Shown here piece by piece: positions 34,527 to 43,308 of a DNA stretch of 64,000 nt. Position 1 is the stretch's first letter. Each line of letters starts with the position of its first letter. The position numbers were made by a program, and so were the translations under genes. The notes below the pieces were generated by a model that was given only the letters and a program-made list of their open reading frames with translations, did not search any database and had not been told where the DNA came from. The stretch spans positions 62,001 to 126,000 of the forward strand of contig NZ_JACWZY010000018.1 of assembly GCF_014699005.1 (NCBI RefSeq), in the 5' to 3' direction. The stretch comes from Spirosoma profusum. GTDB taxonomy: Bacteria; Bacteroidota; Bacteroidia; Cytophagales; Spirosomataceae.

Positions 34527-35265
34527 ACAATTCCCGAATCTGGATATTCTTATACCAGACACGCTCTTTGGGGCTGTGATTCTGAAGAGCAATTTTACCT
34601 TTAGCGTGTGCTGTTGCATACGGCCAGCTAGCAAACTTGCTCTTTGCTACCAACGCTTTCCAGTTGTCGGAACCGTATTCGTAATCGACAACTTTTTTGC
34701 CGTTCAGGTAGTGCTCAACGTGGTTCTTATTGACGATGATACGTCCTTTGTTCCACTCGCCGGGAGCTTTTGTCGCACTCATGTCCGAAGGCGCAATCAT
34801 GTCGTAGTTGGCGCCGGTCATTTGCGAGTCTTTTAAGTTATACGGCTTTCCATCGGCGGTCATATAACCCTTATCGTCAATTACCTGATATTCAGGCCCT
34901 GACATATATGTCGATTTAATATCCGGGTTATCAATGATTTTATAGACGACTCCGCTGTTGCTGCCTTTGGGAATTTTAAATTCAAATTCCAGCTCAAAGT
35001 TTTCGTATTCCTTATCAGTCACTAGATCTCCACCGGTGCCGTCGGGAGTCATGGCGCCATCTTCGACGTACCAGCCTACAACGCCCTCTTTATGGTAACT
35101 GTGCCAGCCTTTGATGGTCTTGCCATCGAATAAAGACGTCCATTTAGGGGGGGATACAAATGCGAAGCCAGAAGCAACAAAGCCTATCAAATAGATCGCT
35201 ACTTCTATCTGAAATAATCGCTTCAATGTACGACCTAGTACGTCTAGTTGAATAAATCGTTTCAT
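34525..35265 (-). CDS. DUF1080 / 3-keto-disaccharide hydrolase domain protein
   Basis: A 246-residue exported protein with one DUF1080 domain, a concanavalin-like beta sandwich. The family start is WTSLFDGKTIKGWHSY. Later motifs are WYVEDGAMTPDG, NFELEFEFKIPKGSNSGVVYKI and EYQVIDDKGY, which carry the conserved acidic residues. Relatives have been described as 3-keto-disaccharide hydrolases acting on oxidised sugars, but many members are uncharacterised. It is convergent with the sulfatase and plausibly works on the same glycan. It has a long N-terminal region before the hydrophobic segment. Confidence 0.88.
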   Translation of the reverse strand: MKRFIQLDVLGRTLKRLFQIEVAIYLIGFVASGFAFVSPPKWTSLFDGKTIKGWHSYHKEGVVGWYVEDGAMTPDGTGGDLVTDKEYENFELEFEFKIPKGSNSGVVYKIIDNPDIKSTYMSGPEYQVIDDKGYMTADGKPYNLKDSQMTGANYDMIAPSDMSATKAPGEWNKGRIIVNKNHVEHYLNGKKVVDYEYGSDNWKALVAKSKFASWPYATAHAKGKIALQNHSPKERVWYKNIQIREL

Positions 35266-35304
35266 GAGAGTTTAGAATGTTTTGGGTAAAGGTATAAAAA
35301 AACG

Positions 35305-35349
35305 TAACGCGATAAATGCTGCCGCATGAACGTAGCATCGATCGCGTTA
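35305..35349. terminator. Hairpin after the disordered-protein gene
   Basis: TAACGCGAT-AA-ATGCT pairs with AGCAT-CG-ATCGCGTTA around a 13-nt loop, leaving an internal two-base bulge on each side. On the minus strand it follows the stop at 35384 and is succeeded by a T run (the A run at 35296-35302 on the plus strand), so it has a good intrinsic-terminator form. Confidence 0.65.
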
Positions 35350-35383
35350 TGTACTGATTTATTCGTCTGGCTAGTTTACCTGT

Positions 35384-36424
35384 CTAACTGGCCATTTCAC
35401 GGGCGGCTTCGGGGTCGTTGTATTTGCGATCCAGTCCTTCGGTCGATTTCTGGTCGGAGCGGTCAGGGCCAGAAATCATGTCCTGCGCCTTCATACTGCT
35501 TTCGTCGGCCATCTCGCGGGGAAGTTTCTGGGATTCCTGTGCTTCTTCGGGACGTTCGCCGGGTTGATTCTGCGCCTGATCTTTCGCGTTTACGTCGTAC
35601 GGACGAGCCGAATCACCTGTATTTGGCTCCTCTTCCATGCCTTCTTCAGAACCGGGTTTGGCTTTAGATCCTTCTTCCAAACCTTCGTAGTTTGTGTTTG
35701 GGACGTAGCCATCAGGCTTTGGCCCATTTGTCGGAATTACGCCGGGCCCGGACGTAGTGAACGTACTCAACTGGCTATTAATCTCGTGTGACCGGTCGGG
35801 TTCGCTTGGCTCCTGAATTTCAGGAACGGCTGGTTTGGGTGTTCCAGGCAAATCCGGGATTTCTGGACCAGGAACCGGTGGTGTCGGTGGCGTTTCGGGA
35901 ATGCCGGGAACGGGTTGCGTCGGATCAGGTGTACCGGGTGTCGGCGGAATCATGTCGCCTGACGGATGAGCGCTACCAATGATATTCCAACCTCCGAACG
36001 TACTCGTGGGCGTCGACTTGGTTTTAGATTGATCCGGCTCATCTTCCGAAAGCAAGCCCGTATTGACGGTCGAACCAGCATCTGGATTTCCGGTAATATC
36101 GGCTACGGCAATCGGATCGTTTGGTACGTTATTTTCATCAACGCCCGTGCCTACGTGCAGCGAAGCTTCAGAATTTTCATACGTCTTTCCGTGCGAAGGC
36201 TCCCCTTGCACAGTACGTTCCTCGTCAGAACTATACCGATTGCGAAGCTGCTCATCTGCTACGTCGTCTTCTGTATCGCCGATTGGCGTAAGTTTTCCGT
36301 CGACGAGCTTAACCATATTTGTTTCGCCCTGGTCGGCACCGAATTTGGTTTCTGCGTTTTCGTTCGAAACCATATCCGCCTGTTGTGCGCCGTCGCTAAG
36401 AGCTGAAGAATGTGAGTTTTCCAT
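35384..36424 (-). CDS. Intrinsically disordered Pro/Glu/Ser-rich protein
   Basis: A 346-residue protein without signal, membrane segment or obvious fold. The N-terminal 130 residues are acidic and polar. Residues about 150-215 are Pro-rich with repeated P-x-x-P and P-G-x-P units (PPTPGTPDPTQPVPGIPETP and similar). The C-terminal third is again polar and charged, ending EAAREMAS. I recognise no family. Such composition is seen in stress-related hydrophilic proteins, but no function should be assigned. Frame and codon use look coding, and TACGT motifs are present as in neighbouring genes. Confidence 0.68.
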   Translation of the reverse strand: MENSHSSALSDGAQQADMVSNENAETKFGADQGETNMVKLVDGKLTPIGDTEDDVADEQLRNRYSSDEERTVQGEPSHGKTYENSEASLHVGTGVDENNVPNDPIAVADITGNPDAGSTVNTGLLSEDEPDQSKTKSTPTSTFGGWNIIGSAHPSGDMIPPTPGTPDPTQPVPGIPETPPTPPVPGPEIPDLPGTPKPAVPEIQEPSEPDRSHEINSQLSTFTTSGPGVIPTNGPKPDGYVPNTNYEGLEEGSKAKPGSEEGMEEEPNTGDSARPYDVNAKDQAQNQPGERPEEAQESQKLPREMADESSMKAQDMISGPDRSDQKSTEGLDRKYNDPEAAREMAS

Positions 36425-36554
36425 GACTGTTGTACGTGTTTAAGGTCTATGGAAAACTGCCGGGAACCATAAAGTGTTTCAGCCAAGAATAGTTTCGACA
36501 TATACACTGGAAATGCCCGCAGAATTTGTCAAAATAGGCGTCTCGTATCTCACC

Positions 36555-37022
36555 TTAATCGGGAATATTGTACGCCTTCCGAACGGCCTCATAATCCGAA
36601 GGATCAAGTGCCGTTTTTCGACCCCCGATTGGCGCACCGCCGGGAATAACCACATAGCGGAATTGCTGTGCAGTTAAAGAATACGAGGCAGTTAATTCTA
36701 TCTTACCTACAAAAATTCGCTGATGAAGTGTATATACTGTACCACTTATGTTCTGGGCGTAAGGCAGTCCGACGATATAATCGCCATTCTTCCAGTATAT
36801 CCGGATGTCGGCTTTATCCAGCACATCCTGCGTAATGGGGGCAGCAGTAAGCGAAGCTGTATACGCGTTAATACTACTTGTAAAGTTGACGGTGATCCAG
36901 TCTGAATATTGCACATTGGCCGTTCCCGCAGGGCCGGGTTCACCATCTTTGGGTTTGCAGCCTTGAAACGTGAAAATCGAGAGCAGCAAAAAAGCAGCGA
37001 TGATGGCTTGTATGGATTTCAT
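36555..37022 (-). CDS. Putative lipoprotein with a collagen-like Gly-x-x start
   Basis: A 155-residue lipoprotein: the signal ends in FQGC with Cys22. Immediately after it comes KPKDGEPGPAGTA, a short collagen-like G-x-x run often seen at the start of mature Bacteroidota lipoproteins, then a beta-rich domain (SDWITVNFTSS, DIRIYWKNGDYIVGLPY, FRYVVIPGG). The function is unknown. It is divergent from nothing and monocistronic by spacing. Confidence 0.72.
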   Translation of the reverse strand: MKSIQAIIAAFLLLSIFTFQGCKPKDGEPGPAGTANVQYSDWITVNFTSSINAYTASLTAAPITQDVLDKADIRIYWKNGDYIVGLPYAQNISGTVYTLHQRIFVGKIELTASYSLTAQQFRYVVIPGGAPIGGRKTALDPSDYEAVRKAYNIPD

Positions 37023-37156
37023 GACGAAGTTGGGTTTACGAATACAAAGGTCAGCGCACTATCTGAAATCATCAATGATTCTTCTAAAAATCAGGCAGTT
37101 ATACGTAGCTTATCCAGGGGCAAGTGTTATTGCTGATTTCCTGGCGGCCGGCCGCG

Positions 37157-40100
37157 CTAAATCAGTGCATCATACAAAATCTCAGCGGGGTGCTGGGCTT
37201 TACGACCTGTGCCGTCTTTAATCTGGTGGCGGCAACTGGTCCCAGCCGCTGAAATAATTGCTTCTTCGGCTCGCCGAACAGCCGGAAACAGCACAAGCTC
37301 GCCAATCTGCATCGACAACTCGTAATGCTCGGTTTCGTACCCAAATGAACCCGCCATACCGCAGCAACCCGACGGAATCAATTGTACGTTGTAATTTTTT
37401 GGCAGAGACAGCGCCTTTTTTACCGGAATCATTGAGGACAGCGCTTTTTGATGACAATGTCCGTGTACTTTCACTAACCGGGCTTCTTTGGTAAATAAAT
37501 CGGAGTAGATACGTCCGGACTCGGCTTCACTGGCGAACCACTCTTCGAACAGGAACGTATTTTGGGCGATACGTAGCGCGTCATCTTTCAACTCGGCTGG
37601 TACTAAATCAGGGTACTCGTCGCGGAAGGTCAGAATTGCTGAAGGCTCCAGTCCAATTAGTGGAGTGTAGAGGGAAACACGATCTTTAAGCAGTGTTACG
37701 TTCCGGATGGCAAGTTTCCGGGCGTCATCCACCAGTCCCTTTGACAGATACGTCCGGCCACTTTCTACGTGTTCGGGAATCGTTACGTTGTACCCTAAAC
37801 GTTCCAGCAGCATAATCGCTTTCTGCCCCACCGCTACGTCGTTGTAATTCGTGAATTCATCCACGAAAAATAGCGGTTCAGGAGTAGGGGGTAAGGCGTT
37901 TGGGGTAGGGGAGAAAGCAGAGGGCAGAGGGGTTTGGGCATAGGGTGTAGCGGAAGACGTACCATCAAATCCCTTGCTTTGTTGCCCTCTGCCTTTTGCC
38001 CACGCCCGTAATGTAGTGCTTGCGAGTGTAGGCATGCTACGTTCGGGATGAAAACCAACGGTCTGGTTAGCTAACCGACGTAGCGCAGGGGTGTCGTAAA
38101 TAGCATTATAAGCCCAGGGTGCGACACTCGCTAGTGACATCAGCTTGGTGAAATTTCCGACTAGTCGGGCACGTAGCGGAATGCCGTTTGCCTTATATTT
38201 CTGCTGGGTAAATTCAGATTTCATGCGCGTCATGTCGACGCTTGATGGACATTCGGCTTTGCAGGCTTTGCATGACAGACACAAATCGAGCACCTCGCTC
38301 ACCGTTTCGTAATCGTGGTCGGTAGGTTGCTGTGTATGGCTGTAAAAATGACGTAGTATGTTGGCTCGTGCGCGGGTCGTATCGCGTTCGCGCCGGGTAG
38401 CCATGTAGCTTGGACACATGGTTCCGCCCGAGATGGCCGTTTTCCGACAGTCGCCGGAGCCGGAGCATTTTTCTGCGAGTTCGAGCAATCCACCGTCTTT
38501 TGAGAAATCAAATATGGTTTTAGGCTGCGGAATCACTACGTCGGCTTCACTACGTAGGTGTTCGTTCATCGGTGGCGTGTCGACCACTTTGCCGGGGTTG
38601 AACGTATTGTTCGGGTCCCAGAGTGATTTGACTTCCTTGCACAACTGGTAATTTTCGGGTCCGAGCATAAACGCAATACACTCACCACGTAGTCGACCGT
38701 CGCCGTGTTCGCCCGAGAGCGAGCCGCCGTATTTTTTAACCAGTTGTGCCGTGTCCATCAGCAATGCCCGAAACTTCGTTCGTCCTTCCGAGGATTTGAG
38801 ATTGATAAGCGGCAATACGTGAATTTCGCCCGCACCAGCATGAGCCGAATATTCAAGCTTTAAGCCGTGTTGCTCCCACGCCATCTGATCAAGTTCATCA
38901 ATGTAATCGGGCAGGTCGTGAACGTCGACCGCCGTATCTTCAATAACGTTCGCTGGTTTTTCGTCGCCGGGAATATTGTACATGATGCTCAGCCCCGCTT
39001 TACGTAGCGCCCAGGGTTTTTTAGTTTCCTCATCGAACAAAATGGGGTAGGCGTACCCGAGGTTTTTCTGGCGTAACGCAGCAACAAACTCCTTCGCTTT
39101 CTGATAAACACGTTCACTCGTTTCATCAAAAAACTCCACCATCAGAATGGCTTTCGGATCACCTTCGACAAACGTGCGGTTTTTTGCTTGCTCGATATTT
39201 GTTTTGGTCAGTTCGAGAATATAATCATCGACCAACTCCGACGCAAAACAGTGATGTTCGAGTGCCACCAGATTAGCCTCAAGCGATTGCCGGATTGTCG
39301 TGAAATGCGCGCAAACCAACGCCGTTTCTTTAGGCGGCAGCGGCAGCAGATTCAACTTAGCCTCCGTAATAAAGCACAATGTGCCTTCAGAACCCGCAAT
39401 GAGATGGGCGAAGTTGAAGTGCTCCGCGCCCCTTGCTCCCTGCTCCCCACTACCTGCAAAAAAGGAAACCAGCGCATCCAGCGCATAGCTGGTGTTTCGG
39501 CGGGTGACGGTTGGTTTGGGATAACCGTCGACAATGTGTTTTTGGATGGAGGGCTGGGAAAGCCAGTCGCGGAATTGGATGTATAGCCTTTGTTCGAGTG
39601 GACTTACTACGTTCTCGCCACGACACTTCGCGTCGAATTGTTCATGCGTGAGTGGGCCAAATGTTACTTCGGCGCCATCGCTCAAAACGGCTTTCACTTC
39701 GAGCAGATGGTCGCGGGTGGTGCCCCAGACGATGGAGTGAAGACCGCAGGAATTGTTGCCAATCATGCCACCAATCATAGCACGGCTGGCCGTTGATGTT
39801 TCGGGTCCGAAAAGCAGCCCGTGGGGTTTTAGAAACGCGTTCAAATCGTCGCGGATCACTCCCGGTTGTACACGTACCCAACGTTCGTCAGAGTTGATAT
39901 CCAGAATACGTCCGAAGTATTTGGAAATATCGACCACAATGCCGCTACCCACGACCTGACCCGCCAGCGACGTACCAGCCGCTCTTGGAATCAAACCCAG
40001 TTTATGTTGCTGTGCAAATCGAAGCAACTGTTTTATATCGGCAACCGATTTCGGAAGAGCCACGGCAATCGGCATTTCCTGATATACCGATGCATCGGTG

Positions 40101-40210
40101 GCGTACAGAACGCGCTGGGCTGTGTGTTCGGGTGACTCATCGAAATATAAATCGCCTTCGAACGAAGGAAGCAGATTGGCAAAGGGCGGCTTTTGAGCGA
40201 GTAGAAACAT
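37157..40210 (-). CDS. Fused FAD-binding and Fe-S oxidoreductase (GlcD-GlcF / D-2-hydroxyacid dehydrogenase type)
   Basis: A 1017-residue cytosolic or membrane-associated dehydrogenase. The first half is a PCMH-type FAD domain (ALPKSVADIKQLLRFA, AAGTSLAGQVVG, GGMIGNNSCG, AGSEGTL) with FAD-oxidase C-terminal motifs (YSAHAGAGEIHV, SGEHGDGR). The second half has ferredoxin-like cysteine motifs (CSGSGDCRKT...GTMCPS and CLSCKACKAECPS) and a CCG-type domain (HGHCHQKAL, SGCCGMAGSFG). Relatives oxidise D-lactate, glycolate or D-2-hydroxyglutarate. Two low-complexity insertions at linkers (near residues 250-265 and 735-780) look like repeat DNA read in frame. Confidence 0.9.
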   Translation of the reverse strand: MFLLAQKPPFANLLPSFEGDLYFDESPEHTAQRVLYATDASVYQEMPIAVALPKSVADIKQLLRFAQQHKLGLIPRAAGTSLAGQVVGSGIVVDISKYFGRILDINSDERWVRVQPGVIRDDLNAFLKPHGLLFGPETSTASRAMIGGMIGNNSCGLHSIVWGTTRDHLLEVKAVLSDGAEVTFGPLTHEQFDAKCRGENVVSPLEQRLYIQFRDWLSQPSIQKHIVDGYPKPTVTRRNTSYALDALVSFFAGSGEQGARGAEHFNFAHLIAGSEGTLCFITEAKLNLLPLPPKETALVCAHFTTIRQSLEANLVALEHHCFASELVDDYILELTKTNIEQAKNRTFVEGDPKAILMVEFFDETSERVYQKAKEFVAALRQKNLGYAYPILFDEETKKPWALRKAGLSIMYNIPGDEKPANVIEDTAVDVHDLPDYIDELDQMAWEQHGLKLEYSAHAGAGEIHVLPLINLKSSEGRTKFRALLMDTAQLVKKYGGSLSGEHGDGRLRGECIAFMLGPENYQLCKEVKSLWDPNNTFNPGKVVDTPPMNEHLRSEADVVIPQPKTIFDFSKDGGLLELAEKCSGSGDCRKTAISGGTMCPSYMATRRERDTTRARANILRHFYSHTQQPTDHDYETVSEVLDLCLSCKACKAECPSSVDMTRMKSEFTQQKYKANGIPLRARLVGNFTKLMSLASVAPWAYNAIYDTPALRRLANQTVGFHPERSMPTLASTTLRAWAKGRGQQSKGFDGTSSATPYAQTPLPSAFSPTPNALPPTPEPLFFVDEFTNYNDVAVGQKAIMLLERLGYNVTIPEHVESGRTYLSKGLVDDARKLAIRNVTLLKDRVSLYTPLIGLEPSAILTFRDEYPDLVPAELKDDALRIAQNTFLFEEWFASEAESGRIYSDLFTKEARLVKVHGHCHQKALSSMIPVKKALSLPKNYNVQLIPSGCCGMAGSFGYETEHYELSMQIGELVLFPAVRRAEEAIISAAGTSCRHQIKDGTGRKAQHPAEILYDALI

Positions 40211-40283
40211 AACTCAAAATTACAAAGAATCTGACAGGTAAGGCGAGTGACCAACTGACTTATAAATCAATAATAAATAGCAT

Positions 40284-40314
40284 TTTGACATCCTGAATGA
40301 AACAACTACATTCG
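40284..40314 (+). promoter_or_regulatory. Bacteroidota-type promoter, TTTG-N19-TACATTCG
   Basis: TTTG at 40284-40287, a 19-base spacer and TACATTCG at 40307-40314 (7 of 8 to TAnnTTTG) lie about 40 bases before the ATG at 40356. Position and spacing fit the primary-sigma promoter of Bacteroidota. Confidence 0.55.
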
Positions 40315-40355
40315 ACTTGATTATCAACGTATTCTTCAAACCAACCTCCAATAAC

Positions 40356-41468
40356 ATGAAAAAACTATATGCCGTGCTGGCGCTGGGCGTTGCCGGTCTT
40401 TCACTGCTGGCGACCACAACCCGGCCCGTTGCCAATCAGTACGGAATGGTAGTAGGAACACCCGCTATCAAATCGATTAACGCGCTGACGTTTGGACCCG
40501 ATGGCATCTTGTTCATCGGCGATGGAAAAAATGCGGCTGTGTTTGCGGTCGATACGAAAGATGCCAATTCTGTTGAAAAGGCCAGTCCGGTTGAAGTGAA
40601 AAACATCGACGAGAAGATTGCGGCCCTGCTCGGCACTGACGTAAAGAACATTACGATTCAGGATATTGCGGTTAATCCAAAGTCGAAAAACGTGTATTGC
40701 GCCGTTCAAAGCAGTGATGGTACGCCAGTTTTACTGAAAGTAGAAGGCGATAAACTGACGCCCGTATCGCTCAAAGAAGTTCCTTTTTCGACCGTTACGT
40801 TAGCGAATGCGCCCGCCGAGGATGCAAAAGGAAGTCGGGGAGAATCGTTACGTATAGCTTCGATTTCGGATATGGGCTTTTCCGATGGAAAAGTAATGGT
40901 TACGGGGCTATCGAATCAGGAGTTTGGCTCTACGTTCCGTAGCATTCCGTTTCCGTTCACGAATACGCAGGATCAGGCGTCGCTTGAGATTTACCACGCA
41001 GCCCACGCCAAATATGAAACCATGTCGCCGATTCGAACCTTCACCACGACGGAAATAAAAGGCAAAAAATACCTGCTGGCAAGCTATACCTGCACGCCAT
41101 TAGTACTGTTTCCACTGGACGAGCTGAAAGCGGGCAAACATGTGAAAGGCAGAACTGTTGCCGAGATGGGCAGTGGCAACTCGCCACTGGATATGGTGAT
41201 ACTAAAGAAAGGTAACGAATCATTCCTGCTGATGGCCAACTCGAACCGGCCAGTGTTTAAGGTGAAATACAAAAGCCTGGAAGATTATCAGGGAGCACTG
41301 ACCACGCCAGTGACGGAAAGTTTCGCGACGGCTGGCGTCGATTTCGTATCGTTGCCCGTTACGAACGTAATACAGCTCGACAAACTGGACGACTCACGGA
41401 TGGTATTGCTCCAGCGTCGTTCGAACGGAAGCCTTGATTTGTGGACATCCAGTGAACGGTATCTCTAA
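40356..41468 (+). CDS. Secreted protein of unknown function, propeller-like
   Basis: A 370-residue exported protein: signal MKKLYAVLALGVAGLSLLAT. Repeated strand patterns such as INALTFGPDGILFIGDG, VFAVDTKDANS, VYCAVQSSDGTPVLLKV and YLLASYTCTPLVLF hint at a beta-propeller of the NHL/SMP-30 kind, but no catalytic signature is visible. The next gene overlaps its end by 17 bases, so the two are translationally coupled and probably act together at the cell envelope. Confidence 0.72.
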   Translation: MKKLYAVLALGVAGLSLLATTTRPVANQYGMVVGTPAIKSINALTFGPDGILFIGDGKNAAVFAVDTKDANSVEKASPVEVKNIDEKIAALLGTDVKNITIQDIAVNPKSKNVYCAVQSSDGTPVLLKVEGDKLTPVSLKEVPFSTVTLANAPAEDAKGSRGESLRIASISDMGFSDGKVMVTGLSNQEFGSTFRSIPFPFTNTQDQASLEIYHAAHAKYETMSPIRTFTTTEIKGKKYLLASYTCTPLVLFPLDELKAGKHVKGRTVAEMGSGNSPLDMVILKKGNESFLLMANSNRPVFKVKYKSLEDYQGALTTPVTESFATAGVDFVSLPVTNVIQLDKLDDSRMVLLQRRSNGSLDLWTSSERYL

Positions 41469-42573
41469 AAATTACAAATTGCTACGTATCAGGCTATGCA
41501 CGTTGTATAGCCTGGTTTTTTTTACGGCCAGTTTGCTCGTTACGTGTCGTTCGGGCGATAAGACCGGTCTTGTCATTTGCTGGAACGACAATCGGGCAAC
41601 GGGCCTGGTTATTCCTGAACGCTACGTTGTTAGTATTGCGCCCAATTCACTCTCCAGACTTCTGTCTGTGCGACGACAGGGCGTAGAAACGGCTATTGCG
41701 GGGCAATTTCAACGTAGCGATGAAGGGATGTTGTTCGAGCCATTAGTCCCTTTTACGCGAGGGCTGGTGTATGAGTTATGGCTACGTAACAAACGCTTAA
41801 GCGAGATAGAGATACCGGCTTTGGCTGACTCAGACCGCCCTTTTCTTAAAGGTATTTACCCGTCGGCTGATACGTTGCCGGAGAATCTGTTGAAAGTTTA
41901 CCTGCAATTTTCCCGGCCCATGCGCGAAGGTCAGTCGTTGCGCTACGTTACGTTGCTGAAAAACGGCACTGATACGTTGTCAGGCACCTTTCTTGATCTC
42001 CAGCCCGAATTATGGGACGCCGACCGGACCATGCTCACGCTCTGGCTCGACCCCGGACGTATCAAACGTAACCTTCACCCAAATCAACAATTAGGTGCGC
42101 CGTTGCAGGCTGGCACTACGTATCGACTGGTGGTTTCTGGGGAATGGCCTGATGCGCAAGGCGCTACGTTAGGAAAAACATTGAGCAAAACCTTTGTGAC
42201 GGATGCGCGAGACGGCGTATCACCTGACCCTATGCAATGGTCGATGAACCATCCTCCGCCCGGTACGTCACAGCCGTTAGTTATTACGTTCCCGGAACCA
42301 CTAGATTATAGTTTGCTCCTTGAAACATTTCGTATACGTCGCGAGGATAGTACGCTGGTGAGCGGTACGTGGCGGACGAGTTTTGATGAAGAAAAAATTG
42401 TATTCTCATCGGCAAAACCCTGGCTGGCAGGAAACTATACGCTACGTATCGAATCGCGATTGGAAGATCTGGCTGGTAACAACCTGAACCGCCCCTTCGA
42501 CCGAGACATTACCCAAAATAAGTCAGATACTACGTTCCAGGTGTATAAAGAAAAGAGATTTCAGATTCGGTGA
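41452..42573 (+). CDS. Putative lipoprotein with bacterial Ig-like domains
   Basis: A 373-residue protein from a GTG at 41452 inside the preceding gene. A hydrophobic segment ends in LLVTC, suggesting a lipoprotein. Two Ig-like (SbsA-type) domains are suggested by the patterns GIYPSADTLPENLLKVYLQF...RPM and later PLVITFPEPLDYSLLLETF, each followed by L-A-G-x-Y-x-L-type strands (LQAGTTYRLVVSG, LAGNYTLRIESRLEDLAGN). A TTG at 41434 would lengthen it by six codons. It is very rich in TACGT: about 19 sites by eye in 1.1 kb. Confidence 0.75.
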   Translation: MNGISKNYKLLRIRLCTLYSLVFFTASLLVTCRSGDKTGLVICWNDNRATGLVIPERYVVSIAPNSLSRLLSVRRQGVETAIAGQFQRSDEGMLFEPLVPFTRGLVYELWLRNKRLSEIEIPALADSDRPFLKGIYPSADTLPENLLKVYLQFSRPMREGQSLRYVTLLKNGTDTLSGTFLDLQPELWDADRTMLTLWLDPGRIKRNLHPNQQLGAPLQAGTTYRLVVSGEWPDAQGATLGKTLSKTFVTDARDGVSPDPMQWSMNHPPPGTSQPLVITFPEPLDYSLLLETFRIRREDSTLVSGTWRTSFDEEKIVFSSAKPWLAGNYTLRIESRLEDLAGNNLNRPFDRDITQNKSDTTFQVYKEKRFQIR

Positions 42574-42649
42574 GGACACAACGTGGGCGAAAATCCGCAA
42601 CTCTTGCTTTACAACTGCGGGTTTCTGCCCGTGTTACGTTGCCTGCAAC

Positions 42650-43037
42650 TTACCAAACCCAATCAATGTCGTATAGATGAATATTTCTATCAGCAGTAAT
42701 GAAAGTCAGATTTTCTGTTAAGCTTTGAGCAATCAGAAGTCGGTCAAACGGGTCTCTGTGATGCATGGGTAAAGTGAGCAAACGTCGGGTATGCTGAAAC
42801 GTTACTGGTAGCAACTCAAAGCCATTCTGGTCAATTAAGAAAGGCAAATTATCGTAGTCTGGTTCGAAAGTAAGACTACCCCAGCCTTACTTTGATGGCC
42901 ATCTCCCACAGTGAGGCAAGACTCACAAAAGAAATATTAGCTGGGTCGGTAATAAGTTGTCTGGCTTTTAACGAAAAGTCTGTTTCATTGCCATTGAGAA
43001 ACCAGATAAGCGTATGGGTATCAAGGAGCAAGTTCAT
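42650..43037 (-). pseudogene. VapC-like PIN-domain toxin, frameshifted
   Basis: Starts at the ATG at 43037 as MNLLLDTHTLIWFLNGN, the PIN N-terminus with the first catalytic Asp, and continues to ASLWEMAIKVRLG, where a TAG stops it. Removing one G from the GGGG run (CCCC at 42879-42882 on the plus strand) restores SLTFEPDYDNLPFLIDQ and the rest of the domain, including HHRDPFDRLLIAQ and FITADRN with the other acidic residues. The repaired protein would be about 128 residues, normal for VapC. Either the toxin is dead or the run holds a sequencing error or programmed slip. The antitoxin gene overlaps its start codon by one base. Confidence 0.85.
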
Positions 43038-43237
43038 TATTGGTAATCGGCGAAGTCATCTAGCGGAGCCTCAAAGTCAGGGCCTATTTTGAACTGCCCT
43101 CGAGCGCTACCGAAGACAGGTTTCTTTCGCTCTACGGGAGTAGCCGGCACTTTTCGAGAAATCAGAAACTCAACAAAATCAGCCACTTCTGCCTGATAAG
43201 CAGGGGGTAAGGTCTGATATAGTTGAAGATAAGTCAT
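43037..43237 (-). CDS. VapB/DUF2281-like antitoxin
   Basis: A 66-residue protein (MTYLQLYQTLPPAYQAEVADFVEFL...) with the helix-rich N-terminus and polar tail typical of DUF2281/VapB-type antitoxins that accompany PIN toxins. It should neutralise the toxin through its C-terminal tail (ARGQFKIGPDFEAPLDDF). The stop codon overlaps the toxin ATG (TAATG), which couples their translation. It is intact although the toxin is frameshifted. Confidence 0.82.
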   Translation of the reverse strand: MTYLQLYQTLPPAYQAEVADFVEFLISRKVPATPVERKKPVFGSARGQFKIGPDFEAPLDDFADYQ

Positions 43238-43308
43238 TTAAGCCGAAGTAATTTGACTAGTAACAAAGATAACAGGTTTGTGACGTAGTAATTGCAGAAA
43301 GTAACAGG

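Noticed and set aside
35966..36406. Arg-rich open frame of 146 codons antisense to the disordered protein gene
   Set aside because: I weighed which strand is coding; the minus-strand frame is longer, starts cleanly and has a terminator after its stop, so the plus frame was dropped.
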